A DNA stretch of 11,253 nt from Baffinella frigidus (GCA_026770585.1 MU646624.1:38375-49627); one strand, 5' to 3'. Shown: positions 1 through 6,615, counted from the first letter of the stretch. The notes: generated from the letters alone by a model not told the origin. Translations and numbers: made by a program.

Positions 1-112
1 TTTGGGGTTTAGGGTTTAGGGTTTAGGGTTTGGGGTTTAGGGTTTAGGGTTTAGGGTTTAGGGTTTAGGGTTTAGGGTTTAGGGTTTGGGGCTTAGGGTT
101 TAGGGTTTAGGG
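1..112 (+). repeat. TTTAGGG telomere-type array, left end
   Basis: The sequence is a run of 7-bp TTTAGGG units with a few TTTGGGG variants (at the very start and around positions 32-38 and 86-92). TTTAGGG is the telomere unit of plants, many algae, dinoflagellates and oomycetes. The G-rich strand is on +, so a chromosome end would lie to the right; at the left of the window the array is therefore internal or from a rearranged end. It stops abruptly at a small palindrome. Confidence 0.93.
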
Positions 113-165
113 CCCCTAAACCATGACCGTGGTCATAATCTAAACACCAGGGCCCCTGTTGGTGT
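105..165. repeat. cluster of three short palindromes at the edge of the telomeric array
   Basis: GTTTAGGG (105-112) and CCCTAAAC (114-121) form a perfect 8-bp inverted repeat with one central base, so the array appears to fold back on itself at its boundary. It is followed by ATGACC/GGTCAT (123-128 and 131-136) and ACACCA/TGGTGT (144-149 and 160-165). Such a junction could mark a healed or fused end, but this is inference. Confidence 0.6.
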
Positions 166-590
166 CAATGAAATGTCTCTCTTACGCGTTGCTGTTTGAG
201 TACGATTATTGTGTTGAGGGAGAAAGTTGAAGGAAAGGGGAAGAAAGGTCGAGAGGGGGGGGGGGCATGGTGGCTAAGCTAGTATCAATCAACTTCGCAT
301 CTGACATTTGTTGGAGTCGGGGGGGTTGTCCGCAATCTCAATTTTGCAATCTTTGCAGCGAACCAAATCTTCGGCTGTGTTCCTTCTGTCGTTCTGCTCC
401 GCTGTGTGCCCTTTGTCCTGTAGGAGGTGGAGTTAGAATCCACCCGGGAAATGCCCGTATGAACGGCCGACACGGGGTGCAGTAGTGGCACAATGCGCAG
501 AATGTGCGGCGCTGACGCTGGTTGTTTGGCAATAAATTATCAATCTCTCTGCCCTTTGTCCTTCCCTGCGGTGAGTGAGTCCTGGAGGAT
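166..590. other. no gene recognised; G-run at 255-265
   Basis: Open frames exist here on both strands (for example 267-485 + and 338-691 -), but they overlap each other, have unremarkable composition and show no recognisable motif. An 11-G run lies at 255-265. I see no RNA gene, splice pattern or repeat shared with the rest of the window. Confidence 0.5.
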
Positions 591-790
591 GGTCCTTTAG
601 GTCCTCGAGGTTCTTTTAACTCCCGCCATAGGCGGACACCGGAACTTATCCTGCAGAAAGGCCATGCTTGTGAGTTCTGACAGATCTTCACTGTCTAATT
701 TCTTTTTTCCTTGCTTTTCTGCAGAACAAGTTCCGGTGTCCGCCTATGGTGGGAGTTAGAAGAACCTAACGGACTTAAAGGACCTAAAGG
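591..790. repeat. M inverted-repeat element, copy 1 (MITE-like)
   Basis: Arms of about 60 bp read CTTTAGG...AACTCCCGCCATAGGCGG...CCGGAACTT on the left (about 591-650), with the reverse complement at about 718-790. The interior contains GACAGATCTTCACTGTC, itself palindromic. Both arms also carry a CTTTAGGT-type outer end. No coding capacity is seen, so it fits a non-autonomous MITE or foldback element. Target duplications were not convincingly identified. Confidence 0.75.
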
Positions 791-840
791 CCAATTTTTC
801 AACCTAAAGGAAGCGATGGCGAGATCCCCGATGAAGCTCA

Positions 841-978
841 TCTCGGAAGATAACTGAATCAGTTCCGTTTGAATAGGAGGTTGAATAGGAAAAATTACTT
901 AGGCCATAGTAAATTTAATTAGGCCTCCTAGTTAAATGAAAACGCCAATTGCGGAACTGATTCAGTTGTCTTTCGAGA
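841..978. repeat. hairpin-capable inverted repeat, 27-bp arms
   Basis: Positions 841-867 and 952-978 are inverted copies with only two visible mismatches; the shared core is AACTGAATCAGTTCCG. The 84-bp spacer is AT-rich and contains no gene. It lies between the two M copies and may be another MITE-like unit or the remnant of one. Confidence 0.65.
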
Positions 979-1080
979 TAAAAGTCCGGGCGGAATTGCT
1001 ACTCGGGGTGCAGTCTACTGTATCTACCGACGCGTCTCCGCAAAATGGGCGCTTGCTTCTCGCCACCCGTCTGCGTCAGA

Positions 1081-1328
1081 GTCCGTTAGGTTCTTTAGGT
1101 TCTTTTAACTCCCACCATAGGCGGACACCGGAACGTGATCCTCTCGGATCACATCAGGCCCCTTCTGACAGATCTTCACTGTCCATTTTCTTTTTTCTGG
1201 CTTTCAGGCCCCCTGGAGGCAAGGTGCGCATCCTGGAGTTTGCTCTGGGGACGCGGCACAGGGGGGCCTGCTGTGATCCGAAAGAAAGAATGGCCTTTCT
1301 ACAGAATAATGTCCGGTGTCCGCCTATG
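1081..1328. repeat. M inverted-repeat element, copy 2
   Basis: The left arm (1081-1134) closely matches M copy 1, including the core CCATAGGCGGACACCGGAAC, and the inner GACAGATCTTCACTGTC is also shared. The right arm (about 1296-1328) ends GTCCGGTGTCCGCCTATG, shorter than in copy 1. The segment at about 1274-1305 (GATCCGAAAG...CTTTCTACAG) resembles the reverse complement of dispersed repeat A/B/C. An open frame crossing this element (936-1553 +) is not credible as a gene. Confidence 0.7.
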
Positions 1329-1614
1329 AAAATACACAAGCTACCGTCACACATACTTACCCTCCACACATACTCCTTCGGCCGGCCCCCGATTTCCCCC
1401 TGCAAGGAAGTACGCCTGAAGGGTGGACACCATAACGCATACCTACCCTCCTCCAGCCATTGCCACCAATCGCTCTCCTGTGCTGATATGTCCAGGAGCT
1501 TTGTTGGGCTGACGTTACCGCGTCTGGCCGGCGTGGCAGGTGCCGGCTTTTGACCGCTGGCTCATTCCCGACAGAAGCAGGTCGGCTTCTGTCTGTAGGT
1601 GTGACGCCATGCCC
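1329..1614. other. no gene recognised; short hairpin at 1570-1593
   Basis: Mostly single-copy DNA. The only structure is a perfect 9-bp stem, GACAGAAGC (1570-1578) and GCTTCTGTC (1585-1593), with a 6-base loop just left of element F1. In a eukaryotic context this is not assigned as a terminator. Confidence 0.45.
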
Positions 1615-1616
1615 TA

Positions 1617-1733
1617 CAGGGGTACCTCGCTCATAAGAAACCGCCCCCCCCCTAGGACCACCATAAGGCCCTAGGCATAGTCCTATTGTAGGGTCCTAGG
1701 GGGGCGCTGTTTCTCGTGAGCGAGGTACCCCTG
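1617..1733 (+). mobile_element. F foldback element, copy F1
   Basis: About 117 bp, with long terminal inverted repeats starting CAGGGGTACCTCGCTCATAA and a C-run/CCTAGGACC core. TA sits directly outside both ends (1615-1616 and 1734-1735), consistent with a TA target duplication as known for Tc1/mariner-type MITEs. The right arm has diverged more (CTGTTTCTCGTGAGC) than in other copies. It has no coding capacity. Confidence 0.85.
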
Positions 1734-1810
1734 TACCCCCGCGCATTCATGTGCCTTCCCAGCCTTCCCAGGGCATTGCAACCATCCTTTAGGTTCCCTT
1801 TTTAGGTCCT

Positions 1811-1944
1811 TTGGGTTTGCTCCGACCACGAGTTGTTCTTACTAACGGTTGTGGATCTCGCCATGTTCTAGAAGTTGGACCAAACAATCATCAGATAGTG
1901 TGGGAAAATCGTCATTTCGCGCCCCTAGCATGCCCTCGAAGCGA
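1811..1944 (+). other. possible coding fragment, unidentified
   Basis: A plus-strand frame here is open and reads sensibly, including residues HVLEVGPNNHQIVWEN. The pattern, hydrophobic residues then EV-P and IVWE, resembles blades of some beta-propeller proteins such as arylsulfotransferase-like repeats. That is a weak resemblance judged by eye. The frame runs into element G1 and opposes the tail of the zinc-finger relic on the other strand. It may equally be a chance frame. Confidence 0.2.
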
Positions 1945-2379
1945 TCAAGGAGCTCGCTGTCTGTTGACCCCTGCTGAGACGGAACGGGGGTATTTGTGGG
2001 TGCGCAAGTTAATAGGGGAACGGACTAAAAATGGGGGTTTTGGGCCTACGGTATTACCTACGGTAGGCCGTAGGGTTTTTCGTAGGAGCCCCCCTAGGCC
2101 CCTACGACCGTAGTCAATACCGTAGGCCTAACTACCCCATTTTCAATCCGTTAGCCTATGAAAGTGCGCTGCGAAACAGTGCTCCCCCGAGAAATACTTA
2201 ACGCAGACGCTGCAGGGACGGGTATGGGTGAGCATGTGTGACGTCAGGCTGCCGGAGGTCGCAGGTGGTGCAGGGGTAGGGGCGGTCGCCGATATGGGCA
2301 TGCGCATGTGTGTCGGCAGGTCTCGGGAGGTCGAGCAGGCCTTGCCGCAGAGTGTGCACTCAAAGATGACCTTGCCCTT
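1945..2379 (-). pseudogene. C2H2 zinc-finger gene relic, frameshifted and interrupted by element G1
   Basis: On the minus strand, FECTLCGKACSTSRDLPTHM matches the classical finger C-X2-C-X12-H. The next finger survives as RPYPCTTCD in a different frame and then SLTSHMLTH back in the first frame, implying two frameshifts and a shortened loop. The third finger has PCSVC, 12 residues, then H109 (numbering the frame that begins at 2490). Just after it the frame enters element G1 (2015-2156). Beyond G1 the same frame continues with LRTH and ends at a stop complementary to 1945-1947. C2H2 proteins bind nucleic acid, usually as transcription factors; this copy should be non-functional. The frame is open upstream to 2490, but no finger is seen there. 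Finger identity is secure; pseudogene status is strong but would be weakened by splicing that avoids the shifts. Confidence 0.78.
2015..2156. mobile_element. G foldback element, copy G1, inserted in the zinc-finger relic
   Basis: The right end reads, inverted, GGCTAACGGATTGAAAATGG and the left end GGGGAACGGACTAAAAATGG. Both continue into a TAGG/CCTA-rich core that pairs with itself. TA flanks both ends (2013-2014 and 2157-2158). It shares its terminal sequence and GGGCCTACGG motif with G2 at 6167-6322. It is non-coding. Confidence 0.8.
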
Positions 2380-2499
2380 CTCCTCGCCACGCACCCTCTG
2401 TGAGAATTTATTGATTACAAGACCAGCATGGCCACATTCTAAGACCCCCTGCGGTTTTTTTGGTACTACTAGGATCTGGAGTTCTCTCACACACTACAC

Positions 2500-3150
2500 G
2501 TTATTGTAGAACGGAGACGAAGAAAAAAACACCCCCGTCTCGGGGAAAAGGACAGCCCCGTTCCTGCGAGACCCCCGATTCTTGATGACGCGGACCCCGG
2601 GCCGGTAGCCCTCGCCGCAGTCGCTCGCCAGACAGCCAACGTCAGGCGCGCATCCCATCTGCAGAAAGCCCGCTTCGACGCCTCCACCAGCGCGTTGGCG
2701 CCGTTGTCTACCTCAGCACAGTCCCCCCAGTCATCCACGAAGAACTCCGCCTCGCGCCCGGCCTGCCGGTTGTGGACAAACTCCCCAGCGTGTCCGAAAC
2801 CAAGGCACGACGACGTGCTCAGTCTCTGCCCACGCGTGCTTGATGCTCTTGTACTGCGCTCGCCAGCACAGTCCCCCCCCCTGAAAGTTACCCCCCTGCT
2901 CCCTGTCGGTCGCGTTCCCGGTGAAGGGTGCGTCAGAGAGATGACTTGCTCGAAACAGCAGAGCCACCACCCCCTCCTTCGCCGGAAGGCGCTCCCCTTC
3001 CCCGCTTGCGTCCGAATATCGCCAGGTCAACCGGCCCTTCTTTCGAGCAAGAACCCTGTTGCACGAACGAGCAGAGGGGTGGGGGCGGGGCGGGAGGGCT
3101 CTTGCTCGACATGAGGAGCTCCCCCAACCTGTCCATTTGACCACTTTCAG
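2500..3150 (-). pseudogene. decayed protein-coding region, unidentified
   Basis: This GC-rich stretch reads as protein-like on the minus strand, but in pieces. One frame gives YKSIKHAWAETEHVVVPWF (about 2798-2856). Another gives GEFVHNRQ then EAEFFVDDWGDCAEVDNG (about 2690-2785). A third, from an ATG near 2661, gives DCGEGYRPGVRVIKNRG and runs to a stop near 2510. Either frameshifts have broken one gene or short introns join the pieces; CTGCAG just before that ATG could be an acceptor. I do not recognise the family. The 139-codon plus-strand frame over the same DNA is rich in Ser, Pro and Arg and looks like a shadow. The string GGGGGGACTGTGCT occurs twice (about 2717-2730 and 2867-2880, minus strand), hinting at an internal duplication. 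Confidence 0.35.
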
Positions 3151-3213
3151 GCTTTACACGATCTAGGAGAAAAGTTGATTTATCCGGGAAACACGCCAAA
3201 AGTGATGGGCATT

Positions 3214-3322
3214 GGAGCTCTTTGCTGACGGAATTGGTTTTGACCGGTTCCGGGTTTGGAGCTCTTTGCTGACGGAATTGGGTTTGACCGGTTCAGGGGT
3301 TTTGACCAATTCCGTCAGCAAA
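3214..3322. repeat. 44-bp direct repeat plus inverted third copy
   Basis: GGAGCTCTTTGCTGACGGAA starts at 3214 and again at 3258, each followed by a TTTTGACCGGTTC-like segment. An inverted partial copy (CCAATTCCGTCAGCAAAG) lies at about 3306-3323. The arrangement can form a hairpin. Short open frames of about 60-80 codons here arise from the repeat. Confidence 0.75.
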
Positions 3323-3478
3323 GTCACAGGGCGAAGGGGAATCGTGGAAGCCATCGGGTCAGCCTTCTCTCCCAGCTGGGAAGCCAATCGGGTCAGTCCC
3401 TCGCCCGGCCAGGTTCTGCGGCGCAGGGCCACCTTCCATGCTGAACCCGGTCTCCACTGAGGGCCCGGGATCGCCTTA

Positions 3479-3983
3479 GGTCAGGGCTGTCCCTGCGATT
3501 TCTTCCCGAAAGGAAGGTCTTCACAGTGCGAGGCTGGAACATGTGCCCGAGCTCGGGCCCTCGACGTACCTGCACCATCGACATTTGAAGTTCAGAAAAT
3601 CACAGGCCAGGGATAGCCCTGATCCCTTCAGAAGGTTCTGGAAAGAAGTTTCGCAAAGATTACGGGTCCTGCAACTATGCATGGCCCCCATTTTCTGTAT
3701 TCTACCTACCTGGTGAGAACCCCAAAGGACTTGTGGATCTGTGACTTGTGGATCTGTGGAGAAGCTTGCAGTGCCATAACCTTCCCCTGCAACTATACGT
3801 GCACCCCATCTTCTGTATTCCTCTTGCCTGGTGAGAAACCCAAGGACTTGTGGATTTGTGGAGAAGCTTGCAGTGCGCAGGCAGCGTCCAGGGGGATATG
3901 CGTGCCTGCGGTTGTCTGGTGAGGAGTCAAGTCCAGTTTTGCTCACCGCTTCCTCCTTCACTGCAGGGCCTCTCCAGCACATC
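3479..3983 (+). other. candidate upstream exons and short introns of the 3984-4361 gene
   Basis: Upstream of the gene are three segments with GTGAG donors and CAG acceptors: 3713-3771 (59 bp), 3831-3873 (43 bp) and 3919-3966 (48 bp). The last has a pyrimidine-rich acceptor, CTTCCTCCTTCACTGCAG. If all three are removed, one frame stays open from about 3479 through 3712, 3772-3830 and 3874-3918 into the gene. Against this being coding, the tandemly duplicated parts would be read in different frames, and no initiator Met lies near the start of that frame. It could instead be a spliced 5' leader. The 181-codon minus-strand frame here is treated as a shadow. Confidence 0.4.
3668..3878 (+). repeat. 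tandem duplication, about 118-bp period
   Basis: CCTGCAACTAT at 3668 recurs at 3786, and similarity continues through TTCTGTATTC, CCTGGTGAGAA, GGACTTGTGGAT and GAGAAGCTTGCAGTGC. The first unit carries an extra 15-bp internal duplication of CTTGTGGATCTGTGA. Each unit contains one GTGAG...GCAG candidate intron, so an intron with part of its flanking exon appears to have been duplicated. Confidence 0.8.
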
Positions 3984-4361
3984 ATGGACGTTTTCACCGC
4001 ATTCAGGCCGCTTGGTGAGGAAATCGTGGAGGGCGCTAGCGCCCCCTCCGGCGTCCCCTGCTTCACGATTCAGAGCGTCGACACTTTGAAGTTTGCATCC
4101 GACAGCCAAACCGGATCGGGGAACCTCGTCTTCGAGGCAGACGACGGAGACGCAGGGCGCTGGTTGGTCAAGGAGTTGGGAGAGGGTGTGTACGGTTTCT
4201 CCAACCAGCGCACCCAGTGGTGGATCAGCGCCAGGGGGGAGACTGGGGAACAGATGCGCGGGGACGCTGAGAGGTGGCGCCTGGATACCGATGAGGTCAA
4301 TCAGCAGAAACTCATCGTGAACCTCCTGCACGGAGATCGCTACTTTGTGGTGCTGCACTGA
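3984..4361 (+). CDS. hypothetical protein, possible beta-trefoil/fascin-like repeats (last exon)
   Basis: This frame encodes 125 residues from MDVFTAF to a TGA stop, just downstream of a strong 3' splice site (CTTCACTGCAG ending at 3966). The start chosen is the first ATG after that acceptor; the frame is also open upstream and could be longer if earlier exons code. Two internal repeats are visible: residues 26-62 and 70-100 both run from a hydrophobic strand through KFAS or WWIS to GDAGRW or GDAERW. A third part begins VNLLHGDRYFVVLH at the C terminus. A hydrophobic, small-residue, then G-x-A-x-R-W-x-(V/L) repeat of about 35-40 residues suggests beta-trefoil units of the fascin or ricin-B type, which typically bind actin or sugars, but this is inference without a search. 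No signal peptide or membrane segment is seen. Composition is balanced, unlike the shadow frames. F2 lies 47 bp downstream. Confidence 0.55.
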   Translation: MDVFTAFRPLGEEIVEGASAPSGVPCFTIQSVDTLKFASDSQTGSGNLVFEADDGDAGRWLVKELGEGVYGFSNQRTQWWISARGETGEQMRGDAERWRLDTDEVNQQKLIVNLLHGDRYFVVLH

Positions 4362-4408
4362 GCAGAACGCAGCGTCTTGTGGTTGAGGTTGTGCCACAGT
4401 GTAGGCTA

Positions 4409-4526
4409 CAGGGGTACCTCGCTCATAAGAAACCGCCCCCCCCCCTAGGACCACCGTAGGCCCCTAGGCATAGTCCTACTGTAGGGTCCTAGGGGGGGGC
4501 GGTTTCTTATGAGCGAGGTACCCCTG
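4409..4526 (+). mobile_element. F foldback element, copy F2
   Basis: Ends read CAGGGGTACCTCGCTCATAA and its inverse, and the inverted arms are almost perfect down to the CCTAGGACC core. TA lies directly outside both ends (4407-4408 and 4527-4528). The centre has the same polarity as F1 (CCTAGGCATAGTCCTACTG). It sits 47 bp beyond the stop of the 3984-4361 gene and could enter its 3' untranslated region. Confidence 0.88.
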
Positions 4527-4727
4527 TAGTAGCCTCAGGGAGGACTGGGGTTGTTGGGCAGGGAAGGGGGGACGCAACGTTGCGCTCGCCCATAAGTAGG
4601 CTGGGTTGACTTGGGCAGCTCCAATAGCTCCAAGGGCCTAGGGCCTACCCCTCACAGCCATCGTACTCCTGCTACAGAGGGGGGGCAATCGGTTCTCACC
4701 ATGCTCGAGAACGAGAAAATAAAGGAT
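4527..4727. other. no feature recognised
   Basis: Single-copy DNA with a short GGGCCTAGGGCC-type palindrome near 4633-4645 and a 7-G run near 4679-4685. No credible frame or repeat was seen. Confidence 0.4.
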
Positions 4728-4822
4728 TTGTTAACTTTCTGCAAGAGTGTTAACTCTCTGCAAGTGTGCTAACTCTCTGCGAGCGTGTTCACTTTCTGCA
4801 AGTGTGTTAACTCTCTGCAAGT
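4728..4822 (+). repeat. 19-bp minisatellite, five units
   Basis: Five consecutive units match GTGTTAACTCTCTGCAAGT with one to three changes each, at 4728, 4747, 4766, 4785 and 4804. Dispersed repeat A starts immediately after, at about 4825. Confidence 0.93.
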
Positions 4823-4824
4823 GT

Positions 4825-4945
4825 GTCCTTTAGGTTTTAAATGCTCCCAACACGGCCCAACGACACGCCCTTCCGTAGAAAGGATCTGCATAAAAAGATT
4901 TTTTGCTTTCGGATCGCGTTGAGCTTTCCAGTGCAGAGGCTCGTG
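4825..4945 (+). repeat. dispersed repeat A/B/C family, copy A
   Basis: About 120 bp starting GTCCTTTAGGTTTTAAATGC and ending CAGTGCAGAGGCTCGTG. It matches copy B (6616-6737) and inverted copy C (7976-8097) over its whole length. No terminal inverted repeat is evident and it does not code for protein. A short non-autonomous element is the likeliest explanation. Confidence 0.88.
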
Positions 4946-5251
4946 AAGAGGGGATAGTGGGTGGTTCTCTTGGGGTGTCGCGTGTACATGCACCAGGTGG
5001 GTCTCCAACTTCTTCAACTGCACGATCGTTGTGTGATTTGTGACAGGGAGGATATTTTGCCGATGCTGTTTCAATGGAGATTGATCCACACAGCGGGCTA
5101 CGGCGGGATTTTCGGCCCAAAATGGGCCGAGTTTCCGTTACCGTATCCGTAGGAACCCCTCTATGTCCCTACGGGTCGCCTACCCTAGGGTCCTAGGTCT
5201 TATCGCTTAGGGTTTATTCGAAATCCCTTCGAAGTGCGCTGTGTGGGGTGG
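4946..5251. other. no gene recognised; 7-bp hairpin at 5112-5130
   Basis: TCGGCCC (5112-5118) and GGGCCGA (5124-5130) pair around a 5-base loop. The following CCCTAGGGTCCTAGG tract resembles the cores of F and G elements and may be an old fragment of one. Short open frames here lack any sign of coding. Confidence 0.4.
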
Positions 5252-5253
5252 TA

Positions 5254-5370
5254 CAGGGGTACCTCGCTCACAAGAAACCGCCCCCCCCTAGGACCCTACA
5301 GTAGGGCTATTCCTAGGGCCCTATGGTGGTCCTAGGGGGGGGGCAGTTTCTTATGAGCGAGGTACCCCTG
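5254..5370 (-). mobile_element. F foldback element, copy F3 (opposite polarity)
   Basis: It has the same CAGGGGTACC ends as the other F copies, but the asymmetric centre is reversed (CCTACAGTAGGGCTATTCC before CCTAGGGCCC), so it is placed on the minus strand. TA is present at 5252-5253 and 5371-5372. It directly abuts F4, and the two share the single TA at 5371-5372. Confidence 0.88.
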
Positions 5371-5372
5371 TA

Positions 5373-5491
5373 CAGGGGTACCTCGCTCACAAGAACCCCC
5401 CCCCATCCTAGGACAACCATAGGGCCCTAGGCATAGGGCCGCTGCAGGGTCCTAGGGGGGGGGGCGGTTTCTTATGAGCGAGGTACCCCTG
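5373..5491 (+). mobile_element. F foldback element, copy F4
   Basis: Near-complete copy with CAGGGGTACC ends and TA at 5371-5372 and 5492-5493. Its left arm has lost part of the AAACCG segment (AAGAACCCCC instead of AAGAAACCGCCCCC). It stands next to F3, which has opposite polarity. Confidence 0.88.
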
Positions 5492-5510
5492 TAGAGTCAG
5501 CCTCGGTGGG

Positions 5511-5680
5511 GGAGTTGACTCTCTTAAGTGGACTTCTCCTGAGAGGTGTCCAGATCCACTTAGGAGAGATGACCTAGGCCTAAGTGGATCTGCTTCCCCC
5601 TGTCAGCGTTTCCCCGGCAGTAAGGTTATGAGCCTAGGACAACTCTCAGGAGTAGATCCACTTAAGAGTGTCAACTCTCC
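5511..5680. repeat. inverted repeat, arms about 41-44 bp
   Basis: The left arm 5511-5551 (GGAGTTGACTCTCTTAAGTG onward) is inverted at 5637-5680. The spacer contains further AAGTGGATC/GATCCACTT pairs and GACCTAGGCC palindromes, so several alternative hairpins are possible. Confidence 0.75.
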
Positions 5681-5869
5681 CAAGTCAACTTTCGAGCGGG
5701 AAGTGCCAGCGCGATTCGTCCTTTCTCAAGGTTATGAGCCTCTGACAACTTTCAGGAGCAAATCCACTTAAGAGAGTTGACCTAGGCCTAAGTGTACCTA
5801 GGCCCAAGTGGATCAGCGGCCTCAGTAGATCCACTCAAGAGAGTCAACTCTCCTAACTCAACTTTCCTA
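5622..5869 (+). repeat. imperfect tandem repeat, about 106-bp period
   Basis: AAGGTTATGAGCCT at 5622 recurs at 5728, each followed by GACAACT(C/T)TCAGGAG and ATCCACTTAAGAG. A third partial copy (GTAGATCCACTCAAGAGAGT onward) lies at 5825-5869. The second unit is preceded by a 20-bp fragment of the R repeat (AAGTGCCAGCGCGATTCGTC, 5701-5720). Confidence 0.7.
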
Positions 5870-5940
5870 AGTGGACCTGATACAGGTTATGACTGCTAGG
5901 GCTTTCCCGCGCAGAGCCACGTTCCAGGGGACTCGGCGAG

Positions 5941-6100
5941 GGGGAAGTGCCAGCGCGATTCGTCCTCGTCAGATACTTGCTGCATCCGGAGGGATACCTG
6001 GATTCAGGGTTTGGGGTTGAAGGGGGGAGGTTGGGGGAAGCGCCAGAGGGGATCGTCTGCCTCTGGTACTGTCTGCTTCCGGAAGGATACCTTGGTAACG
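5941..6100 (+). repeat. R repeat, copies 1 and 2
   Basis: Copy 1 (about 5941-6020) reads GGGGAAGTGCCAGCGCGATT, then a TACTTGCTGCATCCGG segment, then GATACCTGGATTCAGGGTTT. Copy 2 (about 6034-6100) repeats this with changes. Further copies lie at 6381 (split by H) and 6771. The R 3' end runs into TTTAGGG-like DNA, so it may be a subtelomeric repeat unit. The 77-codon frame over it is not considered a gene. Confidence 0.7.
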
Positions 6101-6166
6101 AACGTGAGGGTTCGAGGTTTGGAGTGGTAGGCGAGGACGGGGGGCGCCCTGTCCCCCATGTTCATA

Positions 6167-6322
6167 GGCTAACGTCCTGAAAATGGGGTAGTTAGGCCTA
6201 CGGCATTGCCTAGGACCTCCTACCGTAGGCCGAGGGATCCTAGGACCAAAAAGTCTCGGCCTACGGTAGGAGGTCCTAGGCAATCCCGTAGGCCCAACTA
6301 CCCCATTTTCAGGCCGTTACCC
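6167..6322. mobile_element. G foldback element, copy G2
   Basis: About 156 bp with terminal inverted repeats of about 70 bp starting GGCTAACGTCCTGAAAATGG on the left and, inverted, GGGTAACGGCCTGAAAATGG on the right. A short loop (GGATCCTAGGACCAAAAAGT) separates them. TA flanks at 6165-6166 and 6323-6324. It is non-coding and related to G1. Confidence 0.88.
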
Positions 6323-6380
6323 TATTAATGTCAGTCAGAACTCAGTCATACCGAGCAAGGTTCAGGGAGATTCGGCGAGC

Positions 6381-6598
6381 GGGAAGTGCTAGAGGGAGTC
6401 GTCTTCCTCTGATACTGTCTTTATCTCAGAAAACGAGTTCTAAAACTCGTTTTCTTAAGTCAATTCCCCTATAAATTTGTCAACTTATGCGGAGAGTAAA
6501 GAATAAGTTGACGGAATTTGTAGGGGAATTGACTTAAGAAAACGAGTTTTAGAACTCGTTTTCTGAGATAAGTCTGCATCCGGGGCGATACCTGCGTT
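6381..6598 (+). repeat. R repeat, copy 3, split by element H
   Basis: The left part (6381-6420) reads GGGAAGTGCT...TGATACTGTCT and the right part resumes at 6576 with GCATCCGGGGCGATACCTG. Removing H plus one GTCT joins them into an R unit like copy 4 at 6771. Confidence 0.75.
6421..6571. mobile_element. H foldback element with 4-bp target duplication
   Basis: 151 bp built of two arms of about 68 bp, almost perfect inverted copies starting TTATCTCAGAAAACGAGTTC, around a 14-base loop (GCGGAGAGTAAAGA). GTCT occurs directly outside both ends (6417-6420 and 6572-6575). The unoccupied sequence ACTGTCTGCAT is seen in R copy 4. Each arm contains a smaller palindrome (ACGAGTT...AACTCGT). No protein is encoded. 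Confidence 0.92.
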
Positions 6599-6615
6599 AG
6601 TGGCTTGGGGCTTAG

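Noticed and set aside
267-691. Cysteine-rich short frames on both strands
   Set aside because: Three overlapping frames, no consistent Cys spacing for a known finger, and one runs into the M element.
936-1553. 205-codon plus-strand open frame
   Set aside because: It runs through the 841-978 hairpin arm and across both arms of M copy 2 and has no recognisable domain; openness is explained by composition.
1570-1593. Rho-independent-type terminator
   Set aside because: The 9-bp stem lacks a following T-run and the region is eukaryotic.
2695-3114. 139-codon plus-strand open frame
   Set aside because: Low-information Ser/Pro/Arg-rich translation opposite more protein-like minus-strand pieces.
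3521-4066. 181-codon minus-strand open frame
   Set aside because: It lies opposite the better-supported plus-strand gene, crosses the tandem duplication, and its repeated SFSTDPQV-type peptide is just the duplicated DNA read antisense.
3927-4454. 175-codon minus-strand open frame
   Set aside because: It overlaps the plus-strand CDS and enters element F2; treated as a shadow.
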